Position numbers and translations under genes: made by a program. The notes under the pieces were generated by a model. The model was not told the origin of the DNA. It did no database searches and was given only the letters and a program-made list of their open reading frames with translations. From NCBI RefSeq assembly GCF_021462415.1, contig NZ_JAKEDS010000002.1, positions 744,001 to 808,000 on the forward strand: a stretch of DNA of 64,000 nucleotides, read 5' to 3'. Source of the DNA: Rhodohalobacter sp. 614A (GTDB lineage: Bacteria > Bacteroidota > Rhodothermia > Balneolales > Balneolaceae). This document shows positions 8,031-17,885 of this stretch, piece after piece; positions within the stretch are counted from its first letter, which is position 1; each line of letters begins with the position of its first letter.

Positions 8031-8858
8031 TCAGTTTTGATTTTGAGAGCTGGTAGATGTCGAATCATCAATTATAGCTCCGGATTCGCTTTCTTCACGG
8101 GCATCGAAACGTTCAGCAACTACAAGCTGAAGGGATTCGCCTTCGGTGAGTTGTTCTTCATTTGGAGTGAATGAGATAACCGTGTTGGGTGTATACTCGC
8201 GACTTGGCTGGAAGCGAACTTCACCCACGCGCAAACCAGCTCTTGTTATGTTTTGTTGAGCTTCTGACAAACGCATACCTACAATATCAGGGACCTCAAC
8301 AATACGCGATCCCAATCCATCACTTACCGCAAGATTTACAACGGTACCACGGGCAACGGAATCTCCGGGAGCCACGGATTGCCTTAAAATGGTATTTCTA
8401 AATCGGGATGATTCATAACTTTTTGTACCTACCGTCAATCCATGGTTTTCAAGCTGAATTTCAGCATTTCTTAAAGACATATTTACTACATCAGGTACAA
8501 CAGTCTGTGGGGTCTGAGCTGTATTGACAGTCAGATAGATTTTGCGGTTTGGTTTTACAATTTGTTGCGGAGATGGGGACTGATCAATAATGTAATTTGC
8601 AGGATATGCAGAATGTGCACGGCGGTCAAGTACTTCATGCCTGAGGCCATATTCATCCAATAGTTCAGCAGCCTCGTCGAGCGATATTTTTGTGACATCC
8701 GGGACGGTGACCCCTTCATTGTAATTGGTATAAGTCGGCATGATGAGAAAATCCAACAAAAGTGCCACTACCAAACCGAGAGCAATCAGGCTTCCAAGAA
8801 AGATGTATAATCTTCTGTCTCGAAGAATTAATTTTAGTTTTTCAATAAAACGATCCAT
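8031..8858 (-). CDS. Membrane-anchored PASTA-domain protein
   Basis: The 275-residue protein has a short basic cytoplasmic N-terminus, one transmembrane helix (about residues 19-40, YIFLGSLIALGLVVALLL) and three consecutive PASTA repeats: about 49-114 (VTVPDVTKISLDEA), 118-184 (VVPDVVNMSLRNA) and 187-251 (VEVPDIVGMRLSEA). A Ser/Thr/Glu-rich tail follows. PASTA domains usually sense or bind peptidoglycan and are normally fused to Ser/Thr kinases or penicillin-binding proteins. Here there is no catalytic domain, and no kinase gene is nearby. It abuts the upstream gene with no spacer (8858/8859). The domain call is secure; its role in the cell envelope is inferred. Confidence 0.9.
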   Translation of the reverse strand: MDRFIEKLKLILRDRRLYIFLGSLIALGLVVALLLDFLIMPTYTNYNEGVTVPDVTKISLDEAAELLDEYGLRHEVLDRRAHSAYPANYIIDQSPSPQQIVKPNRKIYLTVNTAQTPQTVVPDVVNMSLRNAEIQLENHGLTVGTKSYESSRFRNTILRQSVAPGDSVARGTVVNLAVSDGLGSRIVEVPDIVGMRLSEAQQNITRAGLRVGEVRFQPSREYTPNTVISFTPNEEQLTEGESLQLVVAERFDAREESESGAIIDDSTSTSSQNQN

Positions 8859-9839
8859 CTAAAAACGATAGGTTAAAGTGAATTGCTTACCGGGTACAAC
8901 GCTTGAAGTTGCCAATAGCCTGTTTTGTTTCACTTTTAGTGTAAAATATGCATCAAACGCCGAAATAATATGATTGGCAATCAAGATGGATACAAAATAT
9001 CCGCCGCGTCTGAAATCAGTATTAAATTGATCTCCGATTTGAGCTCCCTGGTAGAAAAATGGACTTGCATACGCACCCCCTCTGTCTATTTGATATCTGT
9101 CGTCATAAAAAATATCGGTATGGCCAATAGTATCATGGAAATCATTATAGTCTTTCCAGCCCGCCTGGTATTGATAGTATTTGGAAAGTAATTCGTAATA
9201 TTGCTGACTTCCGTAGTCGGGTAAGGTGTGTGAGAAATTACTGTTTATTTGGGCGTCTGATGTGATATAAAGTGTGTTTCGTTCAACAGCCCGTAAAACA
9301 TTCAAATCAATCTTTTCCCAGTCTGTTTGAATATTAAACGTTGCTTCTTCACCCTCTACCATTTCACGTAATTCATCAATGTGAGGATTATCGAGGTCAT
9401 TAACCTCATGATATCTTACCAACCAATTAGAGTATTCTACAACACTCCAGTTTCTGTTGGCCCACTTTTCAAAGTCTCTTTCTCCATTTCGTGCTTTATT
9501 TCGGTTATCCACAAATAAATACACTGATGCAACCTCTACACCAAGAAACAGACCTGCTTTCCACCAACTATTATTCTTTATTTGTCCGGAACCAGGCATA
9601 ACCAAAGAACTGAAGAAAGCATGAAATTTACTTCCATTTCGGATAGCATATTCTTCTTCATAGGATTGAACGGCAGATTCCCTAAGAAGGAGAGGGGTGA
9701 CTACATAGTAGTTTTTATTCTGGGCCTGATTATTTGTTTTAACTTCAACAATCGGGTCATCACCCAAAGAAGCCAACTCCTGAGCATTTGCACGGATTGA
9801 TAGCAGCAGGATGATTATGCAAAGTAATGGAATTTTCAA
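8859..9839 (-). CDS. Secreted/outer-membrane DUF5683-like protein
   Basis: A 326-residue protein with a clear signal peptide (LCIIILLLSIRANAQ, cleavage near residue 19). A central motif, SLVMPGSGQIKNNSWWKAGLF near residues 77-97, resembles the DUF5683-type PGxGQ membrane segment. The rest is rich in Tyr and acidic residues and ends in LTYRF, an aromatic C-terminus typical of outer-membrane beta proteins. The ATG overlaps the stop of the upstream propeller/barrel gene by 4 bases (9836-9839), so the pair is translationally coupled. The function is unknown and the family assignment is moderate. Confidence 0.6.
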   Translation of the reverse strand: MKIPLLCIIILLLSIRANAQELASLGDDPIVEVKTNNQAQNKNYYVVTPLLLRESAVQSYEEEYAIRNGSKFHAFFSSLVMPGSGQIKNNSWWKAGLFLGVEVASVYLFVDNRNKARNGERDFEKWANRNWSVVEYSNWLVRYHEVNDLDNPHIDELREMVEGEEATFNIQTDWEKIDLNVLRAVERNTLYITSDAQINSNFSHTLPDYGSQQYYELLSKYYQYQAGWKDYNDFHDTIGHTDIFYDDRYQIDRGGAYASPFFYQGAQIGDQFNTDFRRGGYFVSILIANHIISAFDAYFTLKVKQNRLLATSSVVPGKQFTLTYRF

Positions 9840-12800
9840 AACTGATTGAAATCAAAGGTTAAACCAAAGTAAATAAGTAATTCCTTGCCGTAATTTAAAG
9901 AGTTTTCAGATGATGTGGATATAAATTGGTCTGGCAATGTAACGTTAAATCGACTGAAACCATACGTTGTACTTATAAAGAATTTAAGTGGGAAAAGATA
10001 ATAACTATTTAAAGCAAACCTCAATTCAGTTCCAATCCCGGTTTTTATATTGGTTCCTATGTCCAGCGGACCTCCCCATCCATTGCCGGCTTCAAAGAAT
10101 AAATGCGCATAAAGTTTATCTAAAGAATAAGCTCCTATCTGTTTATTGATATCTCTTTTAATGGGTGTCAGAAGAGAAAGCCGTCCCCATGCCGTGCGTT
10201 GGCCACCAATTGCAAAATAGGGATATGAACGCATTCCTGTTAATCCACCGACATAATCAAGATAAAAATAGTCTTCTTGCTCATTAAAGTAACTGAAAAT
10301 TCGGGTGGTTAACATTGTGTGAAATTTATCACCCAAAGAACCACCAAACTGATTTTTTAATTCTATTGAGTAGTTTGTCTTTTTAGAATAGACTGGTGAG
10401 AGTGAACCGTCTTCTATTTCAAATTCCTGTAGCAAACGTCCGTTTTCAACGCGAAATGTTGTAGTCGCCATTGCACCCTCGGTAGCAATATCGGTATGGC
10501 GTGAGGGAACTCTTGTATCTACATAATATGAAGCCGAATAAGAAGCTCCTTTGAAGTATTCTGTTGTTGAACCTGGAATAAACTCATTGTATTCATCGGA
10601 AAAGAAACCATCTGTCGCAACGCTGTAAGGAGAATAAGAGGCTCCCAGTTCAAACAAACTCCATTGATTTAGTTTACTTCTCAGGAAAAGGTTGGCTTCC
10701 CAAACATTGTAACGAATATCAATAGATTTTTGAATGGGAAAACAAGAGGTACACGGAAATTCTTCAATGCTGATTCCATCCCGAACATTTCTCTTAAGAT
10801 TATAAACTTCGAGACTGATGGTGGGAGACCAACTTCTTTTGATAAACGGAATTCCCCTTTGATCGATAATTATAAACATATCACGATCGAGATTATTCAG
10901 GCGGTTGGGGGAGATAAAATCAGAAAAGCTTTCCGCTTCCAGTGAACCCCATCCAAACATGGCGCCACCGAAAATACTGAGTCTTTCAGTTACCTCTCTT
11001 GACGTGAAGTAAGCTCCTGCCTTAAAATCTCTGATGAGGTTTTTTCCAACGTCTCCGAATTTTCCGTCTCCGATCAATCGAATATTACTTCCCTTCAGTT
11101 TGGAATAATTATCAAACCGAACCACAGGAATAATACTAAGCCCGGTTGTGGTTTGGCTATAGGGCCGCCAGGTGAAATCGGTATCAGAAAGAGATGTTTC
11201 GTCAATTACGATTTTCTGTTCGGTGTTGGATGCTTTTAACGAATCGTGAATGAGTGACAGATCGCGGACATTATCATAAGCAGCGATACCTGATAATGAT
11301 TGATCTCTTTCAGTTTGAACCAAATCATTTATTTGATGCGTTTTCCGAAATTCAGGCAGTGGAATTGCAGAAATTTTATAACCACTGGCTTTGTATTCAG
11401 AAAAGAACAGAGAGTCTTTCGAAGCGAATGGCATAAATGCCCCACCATAAACATTGGTGATTTTCTGAATAGAATTTTGATCGGTGCGCTTCCGGTAAAT
11501 GTTGAAAATTCCATTTGCATCGGACGAGAAATATAAAAAATCGCCTTCAGCATCCATCCACGGATCTCTGAAATCTGTCCGCTCATCACGAAATAGGGGA
11601 GTTATTTCACCGGATTCAACATCAATTTCATAGAGATTTCGGTTGTTCAAATCTGCAGAGGAAAAGTAAATTATATCGCCTTCAGGAGACCAAACAGGTG
11701 TATAAATGGTTTCTCCTTTGGTGAAATTTGTGAGCTGTTTTATTTTATTTTCACCGGGTTCTAAAAGCACAATATTTTGTGTTCCCTGTTTAAGTTGAAC
11801 GCCAGCAATCAGGCTGTCGGACGGATGCCAGGAAGGATCTTGTATGCGTGCGTCTTTCGTGATTTTCCGGTTCTTCAGAGAGTCGATTTCAAAAATGTAA
11901 ATATCGTGATATTGTTCTCCGACTTTATTTGTGGCTGTTTTACTGTACACAATTTTTTTCCCGTCTGGAGAAAAGCTGAAACGGTTTCCAACAAAATCGA
12001 TAGCTAACCCCGATTGATCATAAATGCCCAATGAATGATTCTGAGTGGAGTTATCCAACATCGGATTTGTGAATTCATCCACTTCAAGTGTAGAATCCGG
12101 TGTTTGAATGAGGAGTTGAGTGGTTCCATAATCACGCTCACGATTCGTTAAATAAGCGAATATCTTTTCGTTTGGATCGTATTGAGGATAGAAATTCATA
12201 AATCCACGTTTTTCGATCGTAACTATTTCTCCGGGTTCAATTCCCTCAACTTGCTTTACATATTTTTCTTTCCGATCACGAATCCACTCTTCATACAATT
12301 CTTTACCCGGTACACCTGTTACGGCTTCCATCACCGTTCCAAAATTATCACTTCCTTCAGACGACTCCCATGCAAGTTCAGCGATTGTTTTCTCACCGAA
12401 TCGATCCGCTAAATAGCTCACAAAGTCAAATCCCTGGTTGTAAACCGTTTCTCTTTCAATACTCGTTTTCGAACTGAAATGGCCCATCTCAACAAAATTG
12501 AGAGTATTGTTGTAGAGAATATTCATGCGAAGAATCATATCCCGGTGGCTATCCCAGTAATCGTAATAGATATTTTCCCGCATGTATTGAGCCGTTCCTT
12601 CCGAAAACCAAGCAGGAATACTGGCTGTGGAGAATGGATGAGTAATAATGCCATTGGGTGATCCATAAAGCACATCCGGGCGGCGGACATCTTCATAAGA
12701 AAGCCATTGAAAGTAGATGGATTGAATGATGGGTGGACGTTTCATAGAAGCCCCCATTTGCACAATATGAGTAAATTCGTGTGTGATGACATTTCGCAAC

Positions 12801-13174
12801 CATTGATGAGTTCCGCGCAGAGGCGTATCCAGTGGTGGAATCCAAATATCAATTTTATCATCAAAAAAATAAGCGGCCCCATTGGAGTAATCTTCTCTGT
12901 CTCTCAAAACAATGCTGACTTTCCGGCCGGGTTCATATTCATAAAGTTCTGTGATAGGTGTGTAAATCTCTTGAGCGACCAAAGAGGCAACGCCGGCTGT
13001 AGTTTCACTTCCTTCCTGGTAATGAATGAAGAAATGTTCGCCTTCAATCGTGTACCAGGGGAGATGATTGTAAGAAAATTCAATGTCTGAAGGAGAGATT
13101 TGCGCCATCAAGTGCAATGGAAATACGCTTAAGATCAAGCAAAGGTAAAAATGATATGTAATAAATCTTTTCAC
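9836..13174 (-). CDS. HEXXH metallopeptidase-like / PD40 propeller / beta-barrel protein
   Basis: A 1112-residue exported protein combining three modules. After a signal peptide (cleaved near residue 24, MAQ) comes a gluzincin-like domain with HEFTH at 132-136 and the third zinc-ligand Glu192 in SEGTAQY. Residues about 320-640 carry repeated PD40/TolB-type propeller blades (FSPDGKKIVY, WHPSDSLIAG, WSPEGDIIYFS). From about 690 to the end, alternating aromatic strands and the final FGLTFDFNQF look like an outer-membrane beta-barrel. I infer a surface-anchored peptidase with a propeller binding module. It follows the M6-like gene directly (13174/13175) and overlaps the next gene. Module calls are good; activity is inferred from intact zinc ligands. 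Confidence 0.8.
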   Translation of the reverse strand: MKRFITYHFYLCLILSVFPLHLMAQISPSDIEFSYNHLPWYTIEGEHFFIHYQEGSETTAGVASLVAQEIYTPITELYEYEPGRKVSIVLRDREDYSNGAAYFFDDKIDIWIPPLDTPLRGTHQWLRNVITHEFTHIVQMGASMKRPPIIQSIYFQWLSYEDVRRPDVLYGSPNGIITHPFSTASIPAWFSEGTAQYMRENIYYDYWDSHRDMILRMNILYNNTLNFVEMGHFSSKTSIERETVYNQGFDFVSYLADRFGEKTIAELAWESSEGSDNFGTVMEAVTGVPGKELYEEWIRDRKEKYVKQVEGIEPGEIVTIEKRGFMNFYPQYDPNEKIFAYLTNRERDYGTTQLLIQTPDSTLEVDEFTNPMLDNSTQNHSLGIYDQSGLAIDFVGNRFSFSPDGKKIVYSKTATNKVGEQYHDIYIFEIDSLKNRKITKDARIQDPSWHPSDSLIAGVQLKQGTQNIVLLEPGENKIKQLTNFTKGETIYTPVWSPEGDIIYFSSADLNNRNLYEIDVESGEITPLFRDERTDFRDPWMDAEGDFLYFSSDANGIFNIYRKRTDQNSIQKITNVYGGAFMPFASKDSLFFSEYKASGYKISAIPLPEFRKTHQINDLVQTERDQSLSGIAAYDNVRDLSLIHDSLKASNTEQKIVIDETSLSDTDFTWRPYSQTTTGLSIIPVVRFDNYSKLKGSNIRLIGDGKFGDVGKNLIRDFKAGAYFTSREVTERLSIFGGAMFGWGSLEAESFSDFISPNRLNNLDRDMFIIIDQRGIPFIKRSWSPTISLEVYNLKRNVRDGISIEEFPCTSCFPIQKSIDIRYNVWEANLFLRSKLNQWSLFELGASYSPYSVATDGFFSDEYNEFIPGSTTEYFKGASYSASYYVDTRVPSRHTDIATEGAMATTTFRVENGRLLQEFEIEDGSLSPVYSKKTNYSIELKNQFGGSLGDKFHTMLTTRIFSYFNEQEDYFYLDYVGGLTGMRSYPYFAIGGQRTAWGRLSLLTPIKRDINKQIGAYSLDKLYAHLFFEAGNGWGGPLDIGTNIKTGIGTELRFALNSYYLFPLKFFISTTYGFSRFNVTLPDQFISTSSENSLNYGKELLIYFGLTFDFNQF

Positions 13175-16100
13175 TTATCGGGCAATTGCAATTTTAATCA
13201 GTTTCCTCTCCGTGATTCCATCAGATTTGGCTTCAATAAGTGCAAAATATCCACCACTGGCCCAGCTGGATGTGTCCAGCAAAATCTCCTCAGCTATACC
13301 ACCTTTACTTTGAAAAGTATGATTGCCGATGACCCGGCCACTCATCGTCAATATTTTGATTTGAATCTCAGCAGGTTCACGGGTTTGAAATCTGATTTGA
13401 GTTTCGTCCGTCGCAGGATTCGGCCAATTGTATGTCTCTTCATCATTTAATAATGAGAGCTGAGGATTCGACGGCGCATCGGAATTGATGAATCCGGATA
13501 TTTTATTCCTGGTTTGATTTCCATATTTCGACTTCCACTGGAGATTCTTCAAATTCTTAAATTCCCAAACTTTCAAATCTCCCGTATGACTAACAGCAAT
13601 TAATTTATTTCCTGAAATAAGCGGATGAATGGGTTGAGATTCTTCATTTTCAATTCCTCCAACATATAATGGAAATCCATCAATTAACTCACCATGTTGG
13701 TCAAATGCATACAGATTCATGGAGTAATTATCGTATCCGGTAATGATAAACTCATTATTGTTATCTCCATTCAAATCTGCAACGATTGGTGTTCCTGTAA
13801 AACGGGTTTCAGCAGGTGCGGAAATAGGAAATGACGGAAGGAATGCCCCATTCTTATTCTTTGCAATTACCTGGTTTGACGTATAATCAATAAATAAAAA
13901 ATCCAGTTGGCTGTCTTGATTGAAATCAACAAATGCCGGCCAGTCGATGAAACCGGATTTATGAATCACTTTCTTAGTCTGATAGTTTTCATCCGGACTA
14001 AAAACGGAAAGTTGGCCATCCTCAAGAAGGTAGAAGAATACCTGGTCATTCGGCGCTTGAATTAATCCAGTATAAAACCTTTCATCTTCATTTTTTTGAT
14101 TGATGACAAAAGTTTCAGATCCCCCCGGATGATTTAGAATGAGTGAACCATTCTCAATTTTTGATTGGTAATCGCCAATTTTTTCAGAGAACTGAACGGC
14201 GTTGTTTGTGCTCAAAATTTCATTGTTTGACAGATCAATTCTGTCGGTTGTGCCATCAATATCAAGAATGTTTGTCTCGAATGAACTGATAAATGCAGAG
14301 TTTGATTGAATGGTAAATTGGGATTCCTCAGAAATACTTTCTTCATGGAACTGATAAATAGATAACTCAATATTTCCAGTTTCTCCAGGTAATCCGGCCA
14401 CTGTAAATAGGTCGTTATTGATGAACGGTTGCTGAAGAGTGTTTACAGAAATCAGTTGCTCAGAAAGATGTTTATCATTCGGCTGATAAAATTGAATACC
14501 ATCATATCCCGGGATTAAAATCCAATCATTATTAACAACTGTAATTGTTTGAACTGCAAGTGGATATCGTTTCCAATACTCATTTTCGGCATCCGAAAAA
14601 GCGGTGATATTCATATCTGATTTTGAATCCCAAAGCTCATAAATACCAGGGAAAGGCTGAACAGGTCGAATCTCAAAACTTGCAACCGGCAGGTTGTCTG
14701 AAATATTATAGATTTCGAAATAGGAGGGAGCACCCGAATTACTATTATTTGTGGGAGTGGTTTCCGGGCTGAATCGGTTGTTGTAAAATTGAAGGGTGTC
14801 TGATTGGATAATAACACTGGCGTTGTTGCCTGACCACCAGAAATCATAAGGAGATCCATTTACTTCATTTTGAAACAGCCCGATAGAGGTTGGGCGGCCA
14901 ATATCCTGGGCTCCGTCTGCTTCCTCAAGATCTATTCCTCTGCGATCCGCATTATTATTAACGCCTCCTGTATCCATTTTTTCTCGGATGATGCCTTCGT
15001 CAATATGCCAGATTAGAATTCCACCATTTAATGTATCATCAGTTTCCAGATCAGAGATAAATCCGCCCGGGAGCGAAAAATCATAATTGCTTGCAGATAC
15101 AACCACACCGGGTTCCAGCAATTCATCAAATCCGAATTCTTGATTTGTAAATTCTGTGTCGTTGTTTGTAAATGTTTGCTGAACGTAACTCCCGTCATTT
15201 TTTTTAATTGTCAGAGTAATTCCGTTTCCATCAGGGTCACGATGGCGATTTTCGATAAGAAAGTATTCTTCATTGGATATTGAAACTTTGGAAATACTTT
15301 GCTCCTGATGAAGGTTGGCTGCGGGCAAATGAATCGGATTTTCTTCATCATATTCAACGGAAAAGGGGACAGACCATCCGAGGTAGGTTTTTTCCCAAGC
15401 CGAAAGTTCCGGTGGGAACAGGCCGTTGTAGGAGAATATTCCGGCACCGTCCATCAAACCAAATCGGCCAATACCCGATTGGCCCGTATTTGTATCAAAC
15501 AGATCTGGTAAGCCAAGATGGCTTCCGATTTGTGCGGTTAAAAGTCCGTTTATGGAAAGGGATAACAGGAATCGGTCATCAGCAGCATCTGTGCCGGCCC
15601 TTGTAAGTGTTCTGGGGATTATGAGTGAATTGCTCACTAACAGATTGCCATTGTTAATTGGAAAACCGGAGAAAGACGGATCATCCAAAAACCGGGAAAG
15701 AGTTTCTCTGCTTAAATAAAAAGAAGGTAAATCCTGGGGAGTTTTGTCAAGGTTTGTTCCTGTAAGTTCGATGTCACGTCCCACACCCGCATGGAAGATT
15801 ACGAATGCAATGTTATCGGCTTCGGTAAAGTTGTTTATGATTGCATTCGATTCACCTACCATTGTCCAGGCATCAGTCACTAACTCAGCCATACTCGACA
15901 GATCAGGATTTTCACCGGTCGGGGAGTATTCTTCCATCCTTTTGTTTAGCTGATAAACTTCTGGTAGAACTTCAAAATCAATCGAAATTTTACCACCTGA
16001 AACAGTTTCAAAATAGTTTTTGGTGAATTCAAGATGAGCTTCAAAATAGCTGTGATCGTGAGGAAGAGCATCGATATTTGTTCCGGGATCTTCAAGGTAA

Positions 16101-16354
16101 GGAATGCTGCCAGGGCCAAATGTTCCATTACCTGATGTAAAGCGATTGGTGTCCGGAAGAAATTCTACCATCACCCCGATAATTTTTAAATCATCAGGGG
16201 CAGAAATAGTTTTTTGAGGGGGGGAATATTGAGAAAATGAAGCGAGATTCGGTTTGATTTGAACCTGCGCGGATGCATTATCGATCCAGAAAAGAAATAA
16301 AAAAAGCAGTGATAAAATAGATATACCACTGCTTCTTGAAGTTAAATATGTCAT
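13175..16354 (-). CDS. M6-like secreted protein with degenerate zinc site and C-terminal sorting-type domain
   Basis: A 1059-residue exported protein (signal peptide to about residue 30, DNASAQ) resembling M6 (immune inhibitor A-like) metalloproteases: the N-terminal pattern KIIGVMVEF, then GLPDLFDT and SGIGRFGLMDGAG as in active enzymes. Where active members have HEFGHALGLPDL, this protein reads AQIGSHLGLPDL (residues 274-285), so both zinc-binding His and the catalytic Glu are lost. FG-GAP-like calcium-binding stretches (DFNQDSQLDFLFID, DLNGDNNNEF) lie near 820-900. The last ~85 residues (NWPNPATDETQIRF, ILTMSGRVI, GGYFALIE) form a type IX-type C-terminal sorting domain. It lies between the PorV-like and HEXXH/propeller genes. 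I infer an inactive binding or scaffold protein. Confidence 0.85.
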   Translation of the reverse strand: MTYLTSRSSGISILSLLFLFLFWIDNASAQVQIKPNLASFSQYSPPQKTISAPDDLKIIGVMVEFLPDTNRFTSGNGTFGPGSIPYLEDPGTNIDALPHDHSYFEAHLEFTKNYFETVSGGKISIDFEVLPEVYQLNKRMEEYSPTGENPDLSSMAELVTDAWTMVGESNAIINNFTEADNIAFVIFHAGVGRDIELTGTNLDKTPQDLPSFYLSRETLSRFLDDPSFSGFPINNGNLLVSNSLIIPRTLTRAGTDAADDRFLLSLSINGLLTAQIGSHLGLPDLFDTNTGQSGIGRFGLMDGAGIFSYNGLFPPELSAWEKTYLGWSVPFSVEYDEENPIHLPAANLHQEQSISKVSISNEEYFLIENRHRDPDGNGITLTIKKNDGSYVQQTFTNNDTEFTNQEFGFDELLEPGVVVSASNYDFSLPGGFISDLETDDTLNGGILIWHIDEGIIREKMDTGGVNNNADRRGIDLEEADGAQDIGRPTSIGLFQNEVNGSPYDFWWSGNNASVIIQSDTLQFYNNRFSPETTPTNNSNSGAPSYFEIYNISDNLPVASFEIRPVQPFPGIYELWDSKSDMNITAFSDAENEYWKRYPLAVQTITVVNNDWILIPGYDGIQFYQPNDKHLSEQLISVNTLQQPFINNDLFTVAGLPGETGNIELSIYQFHEESISEESQFTIQSNSAFISSFETNILDIDGTTDRIDLSNNEILSTNNAVQFSEKIGDYQSKIENGSLILNHPGGSETFVINQKNEDERFYTGLIQAPNDQVFFYLLEDGQLSVFSPDENYQTKKVIHKSGFIDWPAFVDFNQDSQLDFLFIDYTSNQVIAKNKNGAFLPSFPISAPAETRFTGTPIVADLNGDNNNEFIITGYDNYSMNLYAFDQHGELIDGFPLYVGGIENEESQPIHPLISGNKLIAVSHTGDLKVWEFKNLKNLQWKSKYGNQTRNKISGFINSDAPSNPQLSLLNDEETYNWPNPATDETQIRFQTREPAEIQIKILTMSGRVIGNHTFQSKGGIAEEILLDTSSWASGGYFALIEAKSDGITERKLIKIAIAR

Positions 16355-16369
16355 CCAAAAGAGAAGATC

Positions 16370-17497
16370 TTACCTAAAATTCATCAGAACGCTTAACCGG
16401 ATCGTGTTTGCAAGAGGGTGATCGTCCTCAAGTGTGTAGATATAGCTGAAATCCACTCCGAAAATATTGTACCGAAGTCCGGCTCCCAGGGTTATAAATT
16501 CCCTGTTTCCATTTTCAGGATGTTCGTAATAATATCCTGTTCTCAAGGCAAAAAGCTGATCGTACCAATACTCAAGTCCAAATCCATACATTAATTGCTG
16601 GCCAAGACCAACGCTAACGGTTTCAGTGCCATTGAATCTGTCATAGGAACCCCATGAATTAAACAGGGCTTCGAGGACTCCCATTGTTTCATATTCAGGA
16701 TTTTCAGGATCGTCACTGATACGCTCGTTACGAGCCATGATCTTTGAAATGTCATTGGAGAGTGTGAGCGTATTGATACCATTTGCATCAATATCCATGG
16801 TGTAAGCCCAGCCTAAGCGCATCACGGTTGGAAGGGGATCTTTCTGGGCATTGTCTGTGTATTGTATGCCCGGTCCAATGTTTGAAAGATTAAATCCGGC
16901 ATTAAAAGTCGCCTGTCTGTTAGCTACCTGGAACGGGTTGGTTTTATAAAGTGCTGCAAGGTCAATGCCGACACTTGATCCCGGACTAATGTCCTGACCA
17001 CTAACACTACCGTCCGCAAGTGAACTGTAGATGTATCTTAATCCGGTTCCGAGAGAGAAGTTATCCGAAATGCGGAAACCATAGGAGAGACCGGCTGAAA
17101 TTTCAAAACTGTTAAAACGCCCGAGTTCCAGTCCTGTTTCATCTGTTCGGATTTGCTCGCCGAGATTGAGAAACGTGATGTGTCCGCCAATGGTGCCAAT
17201 GTCTTCCACATAATAAGTTCCCACGAGATAATCATAAAACAGATCTGCATTAAAAGCAGGAAGCCAGTTTGCATGAGTTACACTGATCTGGTTTTGATTC
17301 TGAAAAGCGAGTCCTGCAGGATTCCAAAATATTGCCGACGCATTATCTGCTACAGCAACTCCCGTGTTACCCATACCCGTTGCCCGGGAATCGGGTTCAA
17401 TTTGCAAAAAGGGAACAGCGGTTATTCCAACCTGGGCTTTAACTACAAAAGCGGGGAGTAGTAGAAGTGCTGTAAGAGTGAAGAAAATCTTTTTCAT
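16370..17497 (-). CDS. PorV/PorQ-family outer-membrane protein
   Basis: A 375-residue outer-membrane beta-barrel of the PorV/PorQ (UPF0164) family, whose PorV members act in the type IX secretion attachment complex. The signal peptide ends near residue 21 (VVKAQ). The family motif ATGMGNTGVAVADNASAIFWNPAGLA is near residues 40-65, followed by alternating beta-strand segments; the C-terminus ends in a strand (IRLSVLMNFR). It heads the long minus-strand gene run and is followed 15 bases later by a protein with a type IX-type sorting domain. This suggests it helps secrete or anchor that product; whether it is the PorV orthologue cannot be told here. Confidence 0.85.
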   Translation of the reverse strand: MKKIFFTLTALLLLPAFVVKAQVGITAVPFLQIEPDSRATGMGNTGVAVADNASAIFWNPAGLAFQNQNQISVTHANWLPAFNADLFYDYLVGTYYVEDIGTIGGHITFLNLGEQIRTDETGLELGRFNSFEISAGLSYGFRISDNFSLGTGLRYIYSSLADGSVSGQDISPGSSVGIDLAALYKTNPFQVANRQATFNAGFNLSNIGPGIQYTDNAQKDPLPTVMRLGWAYTMDIDANGINTLTLSNDISKIMARNERISDDPENPEYETMGVLEALFNSWGSYDRFNGTETVSVGLGQQLMYGFGLEYWYDQLFALRTGYYYEHPENGNREFITLGAGLRYNIFGVDFSYIYTLEDDHPLANTIRLSVLMNFR

Positions 17498-17885
17498 AAC
17501 GTGAGTACTAAGTGTTAAATGGATCTGTAACTCTATTTAATATTTGGTTAACTCGGATAATACGTGATCTATTGTTTCGCCAACATTCGGCCATAAGATT
17601 GCAATCTGCTGGATTAATATTGATTAGAAAATTCTAAACGAATGAATGTAATGGTTTAACCCATCACAGGTAGTCAATCTTCTGTTGAATAGTGAAACTT
17701 GTAGCTTTTTACAATAGGCTTCCTTAGAGTTTATAACACACATTTCCAGGGGTGAAGAGAATGTAGACAAATGTACCCAAAAAAGGATCAAATAAGAATT
17801 TTTTTAATGTCTTTCTCTAAGAGAATATAATACGTGCACACCCAAAAAAAGTCAAGTTTCTAAGCTTGCCCTGAATGCCTTCAAA
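17498..17885 (-). other. Non-coding gap upstream of the porV-like gene
   Basis: These 388 bases contain no convincing gene on either strand. The left part must hold the promoter of the porV-like operon; I cannot pick a -33/-7 pair with confidence. The right part lies downstream of the thiolase gene and holds only a weak stem (CAAG/CTTG, about 17851-17867) next to a run of A residues on the plus strand (T on the minus strand), a poor terminator candidate. Confidence 0.5.
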
